Notes: generated by a model from the letters alone, not told the origin. 64,000 bases of DNA from Flectonema sp. DT1601 (GCA_964019425.1 OZ025799.1:868001-932000); one strand, 5' to 3'; positions 27,081-38,958 are shown, counted from the first letter of the stretch. Program-made: numbers and translations.

Positions 27081-27540
27081 TGGTCTTCTTCCTTTTGTAA
27101 ATGCCGCTAAGCACAGTACATTAATTAATTAAGTGAAGGCGTAACCACACATGGTGTAGTATGTTTGGATTCGTTCTGAGAAGAAAGTATGAGCAACAAG
27201 AATAAGACTCAAGTTCAACGAGTGGACTCGTATAAAGCCGATGTGAGGCTGACATACTAAGTTATGGTTTTAAAGTTTTATTTTCTTGCAAGTTTTTAGT
27301 TTTTTTTTCTTCTTTTGTAGATGCCGCTAGGCATAATACATAATTTGAGGTGAAGGCGTAACCACACCATAGTGTAGTATGTTTATATTCGTTCTAAAGA
27401 AAGGATGGGTACAAGAATAAGAGTCAAGTTCAACGAGTGGACTCGTCTAAAAGCCGATATGAGGCTAGCATACTAAGCTTACGGTTTTAAAAGAAAAAAG
27501 AAATTCTTGCAAGTTTTTAGTTTTTTTTTTTTTTTTTTTC
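27081..27540. repeat. Tandem duplication of an unidentified 220 bp unit
   Basis: Two head-to-tail copies (about 27081-27300 and 27301-27540; ATGCCGCT recurs at 27101 and 27321). Each starts after a T run and ends with CTTGCAAGTTTTTAG and another T run. Conserved blocks include GTGAAGGCGTAACCACAC, GTGTAGTATGTTT, CAAGTTCAACGAGTGGACTCG, AAGCCGAT-TGAGGCT and CATACTAAG. The block ACGAGTGGACTCGT is a perfect 6 bp inverted repeat in both copies. Copy 2 also has ATGCC-GCTA-GGCAT. No long frame exists. The blockwise conservation between copies suggests a structured RNA or a transposon fragment; its strand is unknown. Confidence 0.7.
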
Positions 27541-27730
27541 GTGACCAGTAGTAATAGGATAAAATAGAAATCACTTAAAAGAGGAAAAAAAAAAATAAAA
27601 TTTAAAAAAAAAAAGGGGGACTTTACTTTTTTATACTCCCAGAATTTACCAAGAATATGAGTTTATTATAAAAAAGTTCACTAAAAAAAAAAAAAAAAAA
27701 AAAGTTTTAAAAAACATATTGTTCTGCTGT

Positions 27731-27796
27731 TCCATAAAACACTGTGGAAACTACGTATCCTATACTACTTGTCTCGCAGGCCTTCATCAGAGACCT
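27731..27796 (+). repeat. Dispersed repeat family R1 copy
   Basis: AACACTGTGGAAACTACG and then TATACTACTTGTCTCGCAGG CCTTCATCAG are shared with copies at 40571-40655 and 48470-48552, and the first block also with 61046-61074. At 40 kb and 48 kb it sits just upstream of an R2 copy. Confidence 0.6.
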
Positions 27797-28661
27797 CATT
27801 CTAGTTCTATTAATAAATCGGATTTATCAATTGGTCTATTTCAAAATAACTCCCAGATTTTAGTTAGAAATACGTTTGTTTTTATACTACATACATACCC
27901 CGCTACAAAAAAAAAATTTTTTTTTTTTTTTTTTTTTTTTTTCAGCTCTAATATTCTGCAAGATAACAGAGCTCCCTACATCTCCCACTTGGAAAATATT
28001 TACATTTGGGCCTTGAGGGAAGACCTTAAAACATAAACCAATGAATGAGCTCATATTGAATAGGAGAAAGTTGATATTTTCATACAAAAAAAAAATTCTC
28101 CTTACACCTCCTTGCGGGTATCATATGTTTTTTTTATTATTTTTTGTTTCCTTTTTTTATAAAATCAAAATTATAATACTAAAGCGAAAAAAAACGGTCA
28201 AGAAGAAAAAAAAAAGAAAAAAAAAAAAAACATCAGTTTACATATGTGATGCATGGAAGAACAAGGACATCATTGATTTTGAGATTATTTATTTATGAAG
28301 AAAGATATCGGATTTAATGAAACGGTTTAACGTTGACATTTTGTTCGAAACTGACTTCTTTTCAATTCATTTATTTTATCATTAAATCTCATTGATTTAT
28401 TTAACCAACATTAATAAAATAAAAAACTAAAATTTTTACAATTTTTTTAATTTTTTTACTTATTAATTTTTTTTTATATCCAGTATCCTAGCAAGAGATA
28501 CTGAACATAATTATATTGGAGCCACACAGGAAGGGTAGGTGGAAGAAAAAAAAAAAGAAGAGGGAGAGGGGGAAAAAAAAAAATGCGCAAGACTAATTGA
28601 GTGTAAAAGCTTAGAAAACAAAATAACAAAATGAACTAAAAAACTAAGACAAAACGGATAA

Positions 28662-28693
<32 letters not shown>

Positions 28694-30241
28694 ATTAGAA
28701 AAAATATGTGTATTGCTTAGTGTAAACAAAAAAAAAAACCCTCAAAACCAAAACAAAACCAAAAAATATATAATTAGCGTAGATAGAATGAGTTGTAAAT
28801 ACCACCAGCATTTCTTTTTTTTTTTTTTTTTTTTTTTTTCTTCGACTCATTTACCCAATCAATCGATGAACGCGTCTTAACAATAAATTTTTTAACAACA
28901 TGTTATCTATTGCAGGCTCCTACTGTTTGTCTTATCATCCAAAATAAAATTTATTCTTTCCACCAAAACAGTACAAGGATAGACTGATTGTTTGGTTTTT
29001 ACGTTAAAAAAAGAGGAAAAAAAAAGCTGGGGAAACACTGTGTGGAATTTCTTTTTTCTTTTTTTTTTTCTGTCTGTCAGAGGGATCAAGCTTTTCTGCA
29101 GCTGGGCCTCATTAAAATTACAATACACTTCGCTTAGGATACAGGTGTGGATAATTGAGGAAAACTTGATACTATAATTAAATATAAAGCAACTTGGGAA
29201 GAGGGGTGAAGGGGAAAAAAAGAAAAAAAAAAAAAAAACTAATTTTCAAAAAGAAATATCTGAATAATAACACAGAGGAATTGCAAGTTGTAGCTCAGAG
29301 GGCTCGTCTCCTCAGAAGATGACGGCTGATAACTGATGCGTTTTTTTTATTTTTTTTTTATACAAGTTGAAGTCAGGAAAGCAATAGCTCTATGTTAGAG
29401 CACCGTATTAATCAATTTCCACCAGCAGGAAAGAGACGCGAGAACGTCAGTTGCGAATCAGTGCCAGATCTGCCGATACTTTTTTTTTTCCTTTTTTTTT
29501 TTTTTTTTTCTTTTTTTGTACCGACGTATATTCTGTTGTCCGACTGCAAGGCTAATCCAAATGGTTTTTTTTTAATCTTTGTATCTACAAAAAGTAATTG
29601 TTCAGTAGAAAGAGAATCGTGACAGCGTAACTAACCCATTTCCCTTATTAGGACAAGTTGCGTACAAACAAAGCAAAAGTGTGAGTAAAAAAAAAGTAAA
29701 ACCGTGAAAGTTGGCCAATTCTTTTTTTTCAAAACGTTACGTCAAGCTCACGAAATGACTAAACAAATATGACTCAATACAATAGGACACGCGGAAGGTA
29801 GTCTTTTCTAGGGAAAGAAGGAGCAGTCGTCAACAAAAGGCGACATGCTTCTACACAGAATCAGACCCGCTCACCACAAGTGCACGTTATATTCAACCTT
29901 CTTCATAATCTTCGTAAACGATGCCCTGCAAAAACAAGTATCACATATTCCTTCTTTCGTAGTGTTTGTTGGGTGTTCACCAAACAATTTTTCTTTTTCT
30001 TCAAACTTTACTAAAAAAAATATCATTTTTTTTTTTTTGTTTTTATTTTTTTGAACAGAACAGTCACCATACTACACTTTTTTTTTTGAGTTAAGAAAAG
30101 AGAAAAGCATCGGATCCAACGAATGTCTTTAACAGAGGCAAGACTGACGGGCTGCCCTACCATGAAAACAGTGAATCAGAGAGCGGGAAAGAGTTCCCTT
30201 ACTTTATCTTTTCTTACCTCTATAGAAGGAAGAAATGGGCA

Positions 30242-30279
<38 letters not shown>

Positions 30280-31532
30280 GAGAGAAATGAATTTTCGCGC
30301 AAAAAGTAAAAACTGAAGTAGAGGTTCCGTTTTTGTCCTTCTGACATATCGCAACTGCAAAAAAATAAATCCAGGGAACTTATAGCACATCGATTTTATT
30401 TATTTTTTTTATTTTTTTAATTATGACACAAACTACATAGGTAATGAAGAGGGGGGGGAGAAAAATAATAAAAAAGAAAACTACTTTTAAAAAAAAATAA
30501 AAAAAAACCAACAACCAGTGTTCGAAGAGCGACTGTTGCGTTCAAACAAGGATAGTTTTTAAGGCTCGCGTTGAAAAAGCAAAAAAAGAAAAAAGGGGGG
30601 ATGTATGTTCGATTTTGTAAAAATTACAACTGTGTTGTATCATAAAAACATAAAGATAATTTAACATTAGTTTTAAATACAAAAAGGGGGGGGAAAAGGG
30701 GGAGGAAATGTAGAGAGGAAAAAAAGGAACCAGTCGATATCGCAGACTGGACGATCTGTAGAAGAAGTAGAAAAGAAAACTATGATGTTGAAATGCTAAA
30801 CTCTTCTCAACAAAAAAAAAAAGAACCTTTTTAAAATAATATAAGGATTGAGGAGAAGTGAAGACGAAGGGAGGAAGGTAAGTACTGCTTTGCTATGGGA
30901 ACAGTCACCAGAAGAATTAGACAGCATGATGAAGTTGTAAGGGGAGGGAACCCAAAAATATTGAACATTTCTTTTCTTTTTTTGTACTATTTTCTTTCTT
31001 TGTAACGTTACTCTATCCAGTTTCTTTTTTTTTCTTCTCCCCTTTTTTTTTTTTCCATCCGTGTCCATTCAAGTGCCAACTATCACCAGGACAGTAGTTG
31101 AATGAAAAAGAACTTAGGGGGGAGAAGGGTAAATCGATACTCTTTTTTTGAGGGAAAAATTGAAGGGGAAATAAGAAGAGGGGATGAAAAAGACACTCGC
31201 GTCCTTACCAACACACCAACAAAAGTTAGCAACGTGGCAAAGTGAAAGTAGAAAAAAAACGCGTATTGAAGTGCCTTTTGCCGTTTTCTCACATACATTA
31301 CGTGCAGTAAATAGTCAATGCAGTTTCTGCAGGCTGTAAGAACACAATGAGGTGAGCATGGGGCAAAAAAAAAAAAAAAAAAAAAAAAAAGTGGGGAAAA
31401 AATTAGCTCAAAGAAAGAGCCGTACCAGGATGAATATATCTGGATAGGCCTTGGAATTGATTTTAATATTTTATTTTCAAAAAAGTCACCAACTTCAGTA
31501 AACCTGAGCTGGTGGTGACACAACGACTAATT

Positions 31533-32405
31533 TTAAAATGCCAAGGCTCTCTTTGATTTTGGGGGGGCCTCAGTAATTTCAAACGTCGGTGGTGGTGTGG
31601 ACATGACTTCGTCATAATCATCAAACGGTCTCGACAACAGCAATGTTTCGTTGACAGGTTTGAGTGATTTTAATTTATTTTCCAAGAAGCGAATCTCTTC
31701 CAGAAGCGCATCCGTATATTCGGTCTCAGATGGAATCTCAAACCTGGTACCTTCACGACATTCTAACGAAGAGATAAAGGCATCAATAACACCCCTGCTA
31801 CTACCTCCCTTAACAAGACAAGGGAAGCTATTAAATTTATAATTAGTAAAGTGATCCATACTTAAACTTGAAAACGATAATCCGTGCTGCTCAATGTTGA
31901 TTGCCGCTGATTCTATAATTCTTTTAATCTTCAGAATATCAACATTATGTTCATCAGACATGGTTGATAACACTGCTGAAGTTTGAAGTCGAAGGCAACA
32001 ATTAGATTCCCAAGAATTGATATATTTCACACAAAGGTTTTGCTCAGAGCATGCAATAAAAGATGTTAATTCGTTCAGATTGCTGTCTCTAATAAGGTAT
32101 TCACAACCATCTATGTTGTCTACTTGGATTCCGTTTGATAGCTTGGTGAATCTACCACTTCCTTTCTTTAACCTCTCTTCTCCACTTGAAAATTTCTGTT
32201 CCTCAAAATCGATGAACGGATTCCATGTACCAGCGTACTCTTCTGAGAATTTCATTACAGGAACTCTTTCACAGCTGTCGAATTCGCTTAATATTCTAAT
32301 TGGTTTCATTGGGGTCATTAATCCTTCACTGTATCCGACAGATGAACAGGTTGGTGAAATCCAATCCCTTGGAGAGGTTGGAGGAGTCTCATACATACAT
32401 GTCAT
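31533..32405 (-). CDS. Unrecognised 290-residue protein with Ser/Thr-Pro sites
   Basis: A single-exon frame of normal amino-acid composition. I do not recognise a family. The N-terminus carries clustered proline-directed sites (ETPPTSPRDWISP, LMTPMKP), and the C-terminus ends with STPPPTFEITEAPPKSKRALAF-type sequence, also with a TP site. That would suit regulation by CDK- or MAPK-type kinases, but this is inference. The middle (about residues 105-200) looks globular with several Cys. Near residues 240-258 EYTDALLEEIRFLENKLKSL is a short predicted coiled coil. No signal peptide or membrane segment is present. AAGACAG ends 10 nt before the ATG, and the gene lies 309 nt downstream of the EF-hand/LRR gene on the same strand. 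Confidence 0.75.
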   Translation of the reverse strand: MTCMYETPPTSPRDWISPTCSSVGYSEGLMTPMKPIRILSEFDSCERVPVMKFSEEYAGTWNPFIDFEEQKFSSGEERLKKGSGRFTKLSNGIQVDNIDGCEYLIRDSNLNELTSFIACSEQNLCVKYINSWESNCCLRLQTSAVLSTMSDEHNVDILKIKRIIESAAINIEQHGLSFSSLSMDHFTNYKFNSFPCLVKGGSSRGVIDAFISSLECREGTRFEIPSETEYTDALLEEIRFLENKLKSLKPVNETLLLSRPFDDYDEVMSTPPPTFEITEAPPKSKRALAF

Positions 32406-32714
32406 AGTGTGGTGTCTGTCTTTGGAACAGTAACATTATAAAAAAGTACAGGAAAAAAAACGAGGGGAAAAAAGTACATTACGTAGGCAACTTGCGAGAA
32501 AGTAAAGTAGTTATAATGTGTATGTTTTAATCAACAAAAAAAAAAGAAATTTTCAGAATTTACGGATCCGAATACACAACAATAAACATTTAAGGGTGAA
32601 GAGAGTAGTCGGAACGACCTTCTAAAGGAACATAAAAGTGTAAATATATTTAGGCAGTGACCGAAGTTTTCTTCACTTGCAAAAAGGAAGGTGTAAATGA
32701 TTGGAGTGACGAGT
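32406..32714. other. Intergenic region between EF-hand/LRR gene and the 290-residue protein
   Basis: 309 bases with no gene. They contain short A runs and presumably the 3' UTR of the upstream gene and the leader of the downstream one. Confidence 0.5.
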
Positions 32715-35426
32715 TTATTTCTTCTTTTTCTTTTTCTTCTTGTCAGTTGGTGCCTTCTTATTGTCTCCTTTTGTTGGAATTTTTGCTCCCTTTTTAGCAG
32801 ATGGTTTTGCAGCCTTTTGAGGCTTTCCACTTCCGCCTAGAATTGTGAATGTGCGAGGGATATCATCAGGGTAGTAACCTTTGTCTGGTCCAGGTGGAGA
32901 TGGATATCGTTCTAGTTTTGTGTGATCACCTTGAGTGACGTATGTAATCATAATACCCCCACAAGGTGTGTCGCAGAACTGAGCTCCACAACGTTCGCAG
33001 TATGATGAAAGCGGTTGAATGTGTTTGCAACACAGACACTGTAATTGTGATATCTTACACTGGAGATTACATTCCATTGAAGGAGGGTCTGTTGATTTTC
33101 TTTCTGATAAACGATGATCAATTCCCTCAATGTCATCATGTAGCCTTACAGTTCTAACAGCAATATCACACTTTGGACAATATAAAAGACAACATTTCCT
33201 ATAATATTCTCCAGGTTGCCAACTTTGTTCACTTAGTTTGGATCCGCTGACGGGATCAGTTTGTTTCGTCAATCCCCGTTTTCGTTTTGTTTCCTTCAGT
33301 TCGATATCAACTTCCTCACCTGCACGACCATCTTTTATATTAGGGCCTGCTAATGTTGCTGTCATGTCAAGCTCTTCGAGGGTGGAATTTTCTCTTACTC
33401 CTTTGAGGATGTCGCGAACACCGTTTGATCCCAAAGGATTGTGTGAGATATTTAAATAAATTAAAGTCGTATTACTTTTCAATGCCGTCGATATAACAAG
33501 TGCTCCATCAGGACCTATATTATTATGAGATACGTTGACTCTCCGCAGATAGGCACCGAGAAGAACTTTTCCCAGTAGTTTTCCACCACCTTCAAGAGTA
33601 CTACCAGGGGAAGGATCTCTAATCCCTGTCCAGCTCAAGTCAACCTCTTCTAATGAAGCTGTCTGGTTTAGTCCTCTTTCAAGGAGGTAGTTTGTTCCAG
33701 TGGTTCGTAGTTTGTTCCATCCTATATTTAAGACTTTTAGATTATTATTCTCAGCGCACATGTCAGCTAATGCCACAGCTGAAGCAGCACCCAAGTCATT
33801 GTGCGAGAGATCAATTTCGTATAAAAAAGTATTCTCAGAAAGTCCTTCCGCTATTTGTTTCACGTCGAAATCAGTAATTCCATTATGAGATAGTTTTAGT
33901 ACTCGAAGAGTTGTTAGAGGAGTGTTTCCTGACAGAAGTGTTCTTACAGCACATCCAATACCACGTTCACGTTGCCAAGCATTACATGTTGGACAGGTAT
34001 CCTTACTATGTCCTTGTGTCTCTTTATGATTCAAATGTTGACCAGCAGCCATTGGTAACAAAACCGGATTAAGTTGACCTGCTTGGTCTTTACTAAGTCT
34101 TGGTAAGTGCATTGATTTCTTACCTAACTCATTATGTGATAGATCAACATGATGAATGAGACAACCACTAACTTCTAAAGCTTTTAATAAAGCAATTCCT
34201 CCAGTTGGTGAGATGTAATTTTTTTGAAGCTCAAGATGCCGAATGAGAGGTGCCGATCTCTTATCGTCCTCTTCATGAGATGGACGCATTGCATCTCTTG
34301 TTATGACTTCTGCGAGACTCATTAATGATCTGTCCTGAATTGAAGAAAGACCTGTTGGTTGTTAAATTACGATACTTGTAAACAATCTTACTATTTAAGA
34401 GTAATACATACCAAGACCTAGATATCCAAACTGACTACGGATAGCTTCATCAGTTAGCTTCGGTAAAACAGTTCGTTTTGGTAGAGAATTGTACGGATGT
34501 TTACTGGCGTGGATTTCAAACGCATCACTCCCGACTGCTAACTTAGAATCTTTAGCTGTGAAGAATTGAAAGGTCGAAAGGTCTTCTTCAATCTTTGCAG
34601 CGTCTTCGACTGTGAATTGGGAAGTGTCGTTCCATGATTGGTCTTCATCATCATCGCAATGAATTTCTTCATAACCCTCTTCTTCAAATAACTTAATTTC
34701 ATATTCCTCGAGTGTTTCTTCAACATGTGATAATAAAGACTCGATATCCCAGTCATCAGAATATTGTAACAAGTTGGCTTCTTTTAAAACAGCTATTGCT
34801 GCCTCCAAACTTATCTTCTCAGACGCTTCCACCTCCTTAGCGGCGTTCTGCTGTGCAGCTGATAGTTCGTTCTCTTCAATCGAGATGGTTAGATCTTCTT
34901 TTTCACCGTCAGCATCGCCTTCAGTGTTTGTCTTATCAGGTGTGTTTTGCTTTTCTTCTCCAATATTGCTTTCAGATCGAATCCCTGTTGGGGCATTTTC
35001 TTGGCCGGAATCATTTGTTTTTATATCATCTTGACTATTTTCTTCGTTCATGGTTGCGTTTAGTCTGTTTTTTAAATTTCGAAGGAGTTCCGTAGTTTGT
35101 CTCAGAGGTATCTGTGGCTGTCCCTCTTCAGGTTCGGTAATTTTTTCATCGACGAAGTCGACTTCGTCTTCAAGTTCTTCTTGCATTTCTCCAACTGTTT
35201 TACGTGCCATGAGTTCTAAGAATTCATCGAAATTCATACTGCCTGCTGCTTGAGCTCCTACACATGAGATCATGTCGTGTAGCATTGTAGGAGTACAGGT
35301 AATCCCTAGTTCAGTCATCACAGCTCCAAGTTCCGCTGTGTCAATAGTCTCGTCACCATCTTTGTCAAATTCTTGAAACACATCTTTGAACACCTCGATT
35401 TCTTCCTCAGTGAATCTATCAGCCAT
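32715..35426 (-). CDS. EF-hand and leucine-rich-repeat fusion protein with Cys-rich C-terminus
   Basis: Two exons (35426-34412 and 34351-32715) join in phase 1 over a 60 nt intron (34352-34411, donor GTATGT, acceptor CCAACAG) to encode 883 residues. Read separately they would look like two genes, but the frame stays open across the junction. The N-terminus has a calmodulin-like EF-hand pair: a canonical first loop DKDGDETIDTAE (about 20-31) and a degenerate second one. An acidic, low-complexity stretch follows to about 340. Then come ribonuclease-inhibitor-type LRRs (about 370-670; HVDLSHNELG, VLKLSHNGIT, EIDLSHNDLG, YLNISHNPLG). A Cys-rich part follows (about 720-803; CPKC, CLCC, CERC, CDTPCGG), which probably binds zinc, then a basic tail ending in a Lys run. 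No family name is certain. Calcium-regulated scaffold or axonemal roles are possible. CATAACAG ends 13 nt upstream of the ATG. Confidence 0.88.
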
Positions 35427-35587
35427 TTATATAAATTATCTGTTATGATTAGTAATGATGAGAGATCTGTAAACTATTATTTCCTGATGTCCTAATCCAA
35501 GGCAAGAACGCAAGCCGTTCGGATAAATATAATAAAAAGAAGTAAAAATGTCCAACAGTACTCATCACAATGCTTTAGTATATATTT

Positions 35588-36163
35588 TTATAAAGGCTTA
35601 TGTCGGTGAGTGTGTTTCATTAAGCGAGGGTTTGCAGAGTCGTTTGGCATTAGAATGGCCCTGGGTCCGGATATCTTTTTCCCAGTTGATTCAAAAGCAG
35701 AATTCACACTAACATGAGACCTCACAGTCGGATGTAAGTCTGGAGCGGTTGACGGAAACTCACCTACTGAAGAGTAGGATTTTGATGTAATTTTTTTAAA
35801 ACAAGAAGGACCTTTATGAGAATGATTCCACGTAAAGTTGGTAACAACAGGAGTATCTTCAGGACGTTGTGCAAACGGAACAGAAATACCACCAATAACT
35901 GTTGGCGTTGGTGTTGCTGCTTCAATTGCTTTTCTCGTAGGCTGACTCGGCATCCGATATGGTCGCAACTCATATTGCTCTCCCGGTGCCCAAACCTTCG
36001 CTGCAGGCATTATCATCGGTGGTGGTCCCGGTTCTGGAGGTCTTCTCGGAGGGACTGGATCTGTACTTCCCAAAGTCAATCCTTTAATTATTCTTTCAAC
36101 AGCCAAAGCCCTAGCTGGAGGTGCTGCCACTTTGTGTAATTCAGGTGCAGTGTAAACACTCAT
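35588..36163 (-). CDS. Unrecognised small Pro-rich basic protein (191 residues)
   Basis: A single-exon frame beginning MSVYTAPELHKVAAPPARA. I do not recognise it. It is rich in Pro, basic overall and probably largely disordered, with a Pro cluster at about 37-50 (PVPPRRPPEPGPPPM), a region ELRPYRMPSQP near 67, and a His-rich end HTHRHKPL. No signal peptide, membrane span or coiled coil is seen. It sits only 96 nt downstream of the next gene's stop and 161 nt upstream of the EF-hand/LRR gene, all on one strand. CATCAG ends 8 nt before the ATG. Its shape would suit a cytoskeletal or microtubule-associated peptide, but no motif proves that. Confidence 0.72.
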   Translation of the reverse strand: MSVYTAPELHKVAAPPARALAVERIIKGLTLGSTDPVPPRRPPEPGPPPMIMPAAKVWAPGEQYELRPYRMPSQPTRKAIEAATPTPTVIGGISVPFAQRPEDTPVVTNFTWNHSHKGPSCFKKITSKSYSSVGEFPSTAPDLHPTVRSHVSVNSAFESTGKKISGPRAILMPNDSANPRLMKHTHRHKPL

Positions 36164-36259
36164 ATTGTGTACTGATGATGATTGTTAGAAATTAAAATAA
36201 CTTTTTTTCAACTACCAACAGATACCAAAAGAAAACAAGAAAGTAAATACTTTAATGTA

Positions 36260-37723
36260 TTAAGGTAGGTAATCTATCCTAATTGGGTTACAGTCAGTCA
36301 TCAGTGAGCTGATTAATAAGTTTGTTTCTGTTGCTTCGATGAGGTGTTTTGGTAATGGTGAAGTTTCTTGTGATGTTAACAAACAGTTTATGTGAGAGAG
36401 AACTATCAAAGTAACCGATCCACAACATTCTACTGATTGGTTAAGTATCAATTCAATATTGAATTCTGATGACACAAATACTTCAGGAATCCAAAACGGT
36501 GTCGGATCACAACACGGAACACAAAAAACATGTTCATCGCTTTCACAAGACAATTGAAATACATCACAGAGTACCGAACTGGAGTCCGTCGCATTCCTAC
36601 AAAACTTACTATCAATTATTCCAAAGTAGACAGCATCTTTGTATAGGTCAACAACAGCTTTAAGTAGCAAGGGATTGTGATCATTCTTAAGAAGTATTTC
36701 CAATTCTTTAATCAACGCCGAGCTAATTTCTATTTCATGCAAATCTCTAAAACACAACAACACCCTTGATGCCCATGTTCCATTGCATTCTGCTGTTGAA
36801 AAGTATCTGTTGCTGATGATACTCTCTCTTAACCAATTTATTAGGATTGGCATTGCGTCAGAGATTGATATTTGGTATAAGGATGCGTGAATCATATTTA
36901 AACAACCCGAGCAGTACTCGCGAGATAGCAGTTCTTTGAAAGTTGACAAGTTTCCTTTTAATGCCACGTGTTTAACGAATTTGATGCAATCAACAGATTT
37001 ATCTATTTTATTCCTTTTTATATCAGTCGTAACATCAGTCTTGTGATTCACGATGATAAAGTATCCTGACGTTGTAGGAACAGGTATCTTATCGAGTATA
37101 ACACAATCACTTTGAATTGAAGAAACAAAAATTGACAATAATCGTTTTGAAGCCGTGCTATTATCAAAACCTGATTGAGTAAAAATAATATTGCTATCAG
37201 AATCTTGAGTTGATACTCTCTTTGATAACAAGAGAGAGAACGATAACCAGTTTTGTTGCAAGGATGAGCTTGGCATTGAAAGTAAAAACTTAACCGACTG
37301 AACAGAACACAACCACAAGACAGTGGATGCTGCAGCACACGATTTATTAAATTCGATGGTATCACAGCGGGAATGCCAATTCGGTAGCTGTTCCAAACAA
37401 TTTTTCAAAACATTTTTTCCATCATAGTTTTTGGTTTTTAAAATGTATTCCACAACAGATATATTTCCTGTTAAAATACTCTTCACCAGAACGTTATTTG
37501 AAAATTCCTCATCCAAACTATTTTTTGATGTTCCATGTGCAGTCCATGTGCCACTTATGATCTCCTTCACTGAAGGTTTTGATATAACAACCTCTCTCAA
37601 AACTCCAAAACACTTCCATCTGTATCCCAAAACAGTTTTTTCATCTTCTCGTAATTGCCCCAATTGCTTTAGCGTTGATGATGTCGTGACATTTAAGTCA
37701 GAAAGTGATGACCTGCTGTCCAT
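36260..37723 (-). CDS. Unrecognised 487-residue helical protein, weakly ankyrin-like
   Basis: A single-exon frame with ordinary composition and many Cys and Ser. No family is recognised. Segments such as LVKSILTGNISVVEYILKTKNYDG (about 83-106) and VALKGNLSTFKELLSREY resemble single helix pairs of ankyrin repeats, but the full consensus is missing, so a divergent alpha-helical repeat fold is only a guess. There is no signal peptide or membrane span. TAG occurs 17 nt upstream of the ATG instead of the ACAG seen before several neighbours, and an upstream ATG followed quickly by TAG lies in the leader. Confidence 0.75.
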   Translation of the reverse strand: MDSRSSLSDLNVTTSSTLKQLGQLREDEKTVLGYRWKCFGVLREVVISKPSVKEIISGTWTAHGTSKNSLDEEFSNNVLVKSILTGNISVVEYILKTKNYDGKNVLKNCLEQLPNWHSRCDTIEFNKSCAAASTVLWLCSVQSVKFLLSMPSSSLQQNWLSFSLLLSKRVSTQDSDSNIIFTQSGFDNSTASKRLLSIFVSSIQSDCVILDKIPVPTTSGYFIIVNHKTDVTTDIKRNKIDKSVDCIKFVKHVALKGNLSTFKELLSREYCSGCLNMIHASLYQISISDAMPILINWLRESIISNRYFSTAECNGTWASRVLLCFRDLHEIEISSALIKELEILLKNDHNPLLLKAVVDLYKDAVYFGIIDSKFCRNATDSSSVLCDVFQLSCESDEHVFCVPCCDPTPFWIPEVFVSSEFNIELILNQSVECCGSVTLIVLSHINCLLTSQETSPLPKHLIEATETNLLISSLMTDCNPIRIDYLP

Positions 37724-38199
37724 AAGCTATGCATTACCCTCTACAACGAACATAAAATTGCTATAAGAAAGTGCTGTTTATAAAGTACTGTCTTTGTTTC
37801 TTTTAGTATTCCATTTACTATAAATTAATACATTATCAATACAAAAATAGTTAGTTGAATCTAAGTAGAAGTTACCGAAACTTTTTTTTTTTTTTTTTTT
37901 TTTTTTCCTTGGAAGGAAAGAAAGAAGGGAAAACCTCTAATTCTACGGTATTATCGTTTTAAAAAAAAAAAATAAAATAATAAAAATAATAATAATTAAT
38001 AACAAAAGTACAAGGAAAACAGAAAAAAAAAAAGAAACGATCGTTCAATGAACAAACAGAGAACTATATTTATTTTATTATTGATCACTATTAAGCAAAG
38101 AGTGATAAGAATTTCTGGTGTCATCTTTTATCTTTATCTCCAAAACAAGAAATTGTTCAGTGCAATACTTTGTCTATAATCAGACTGAAAACTGTCTTT
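37724..38199. other. Intergenic region with T run
   Basis: 476 bases with a T run at about 37881-37906 and short A/T simple sequence (AATAATAATAATTAATAA near 37980-38005). No gene is seen. Confidence 0.5.
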
Positions 38200-38912
38200 T
38201 TAGTCACCACCAGTACTGTATAAAGACCGAACTCTATTCAACATGCTTTGGTATCGACGAGCTCGATCTGTTGACGGAGGCGCAACTGGAGAGGATCCGC
38301 GAGATGTTGGACAGCTAGCAACCTGCTGCTGAAAAGTCTGCTCAAATAACGGCCTACTCAAAGCTGACGATGAAGGAAGATCAGACAACTGTCTTTGAAA
38401 ATAAGACTGAACTGAAACAGGATCACCACCCTGAGTATTTATTGATGGTGGTGGAGGTACTGGTTGACTATTTTCACCCCAACAAGATGAAGAACTGACA
38501 GATACCCTCCCTGACTGTTCACTTTCTTTATTCATTACAGAAGATGGCCATCTGTCATCACCTCCAAGTGATGTGTTTACGTCGGGTTTGAATACTTCTT
38601 CAAAATTTGAATTTTTTTCAAATTTATTTAATGAATTCAGCTGATCAACTTGTTCTACCTCATCATACGTTTGATCACAATTAGCATCTTCATCAGATAT
38701 CGGAGGTTGTTTATTTGTTAAAAATACTGACTGAGCTTGTACTGAATTCCCTTGTTCTAGTAAGTTATGAATTGCTGTCGAAGCGGCTTCACTATATTGT
38801 TGTTGATGTTCACTGTTTGCAGCTTGTCGTTGAGCCACATCTGAAGGTAAATCGTAATCGTGTTGTAATTGTTCACCAGTGAGAGGATCATATTTCATGT
38901 AGTAATGTCTGC

Positions 38913-38958
<46 letters not shown>

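Larger units (their letters stand above)
21082..31532. other. 10.4 kb gene-free, homopolymer- and repeat-rich interval
   Basis: I find no convincing gene on either strand. Open frames here are short and dominated by Lys or Phe from A and T runs. The interval holds many A/T runs of 15-30 bases (for example near 23033, 24612, 27061, 28670 and 28815), a duplicated 220 bp unit (27081-27540), and copies of dispersed repeats (21590-21680, 21909-21950, 24095-24200, 27731-27796). It also has a tRNA-like A-box fragment near 25590-25625. It may separate two transcription units or carry unrecognised non-coding RNA genes. Confidence 0.6.

Noticed and set aside
27141-27180. U2 snRNA identity for the 220 bp unit
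   Set aside because: Only the 9-base word GTGTAGTAT matches. Stem-loop I and a clear Sm site are not seen, so the match may be chance.
29285-29350. tRNA gene (TAGCTCAGAGGG followed by a T run)
   Set aside because: It has an A-box-like start but no D-stem closure, anticodon stem or B-box.
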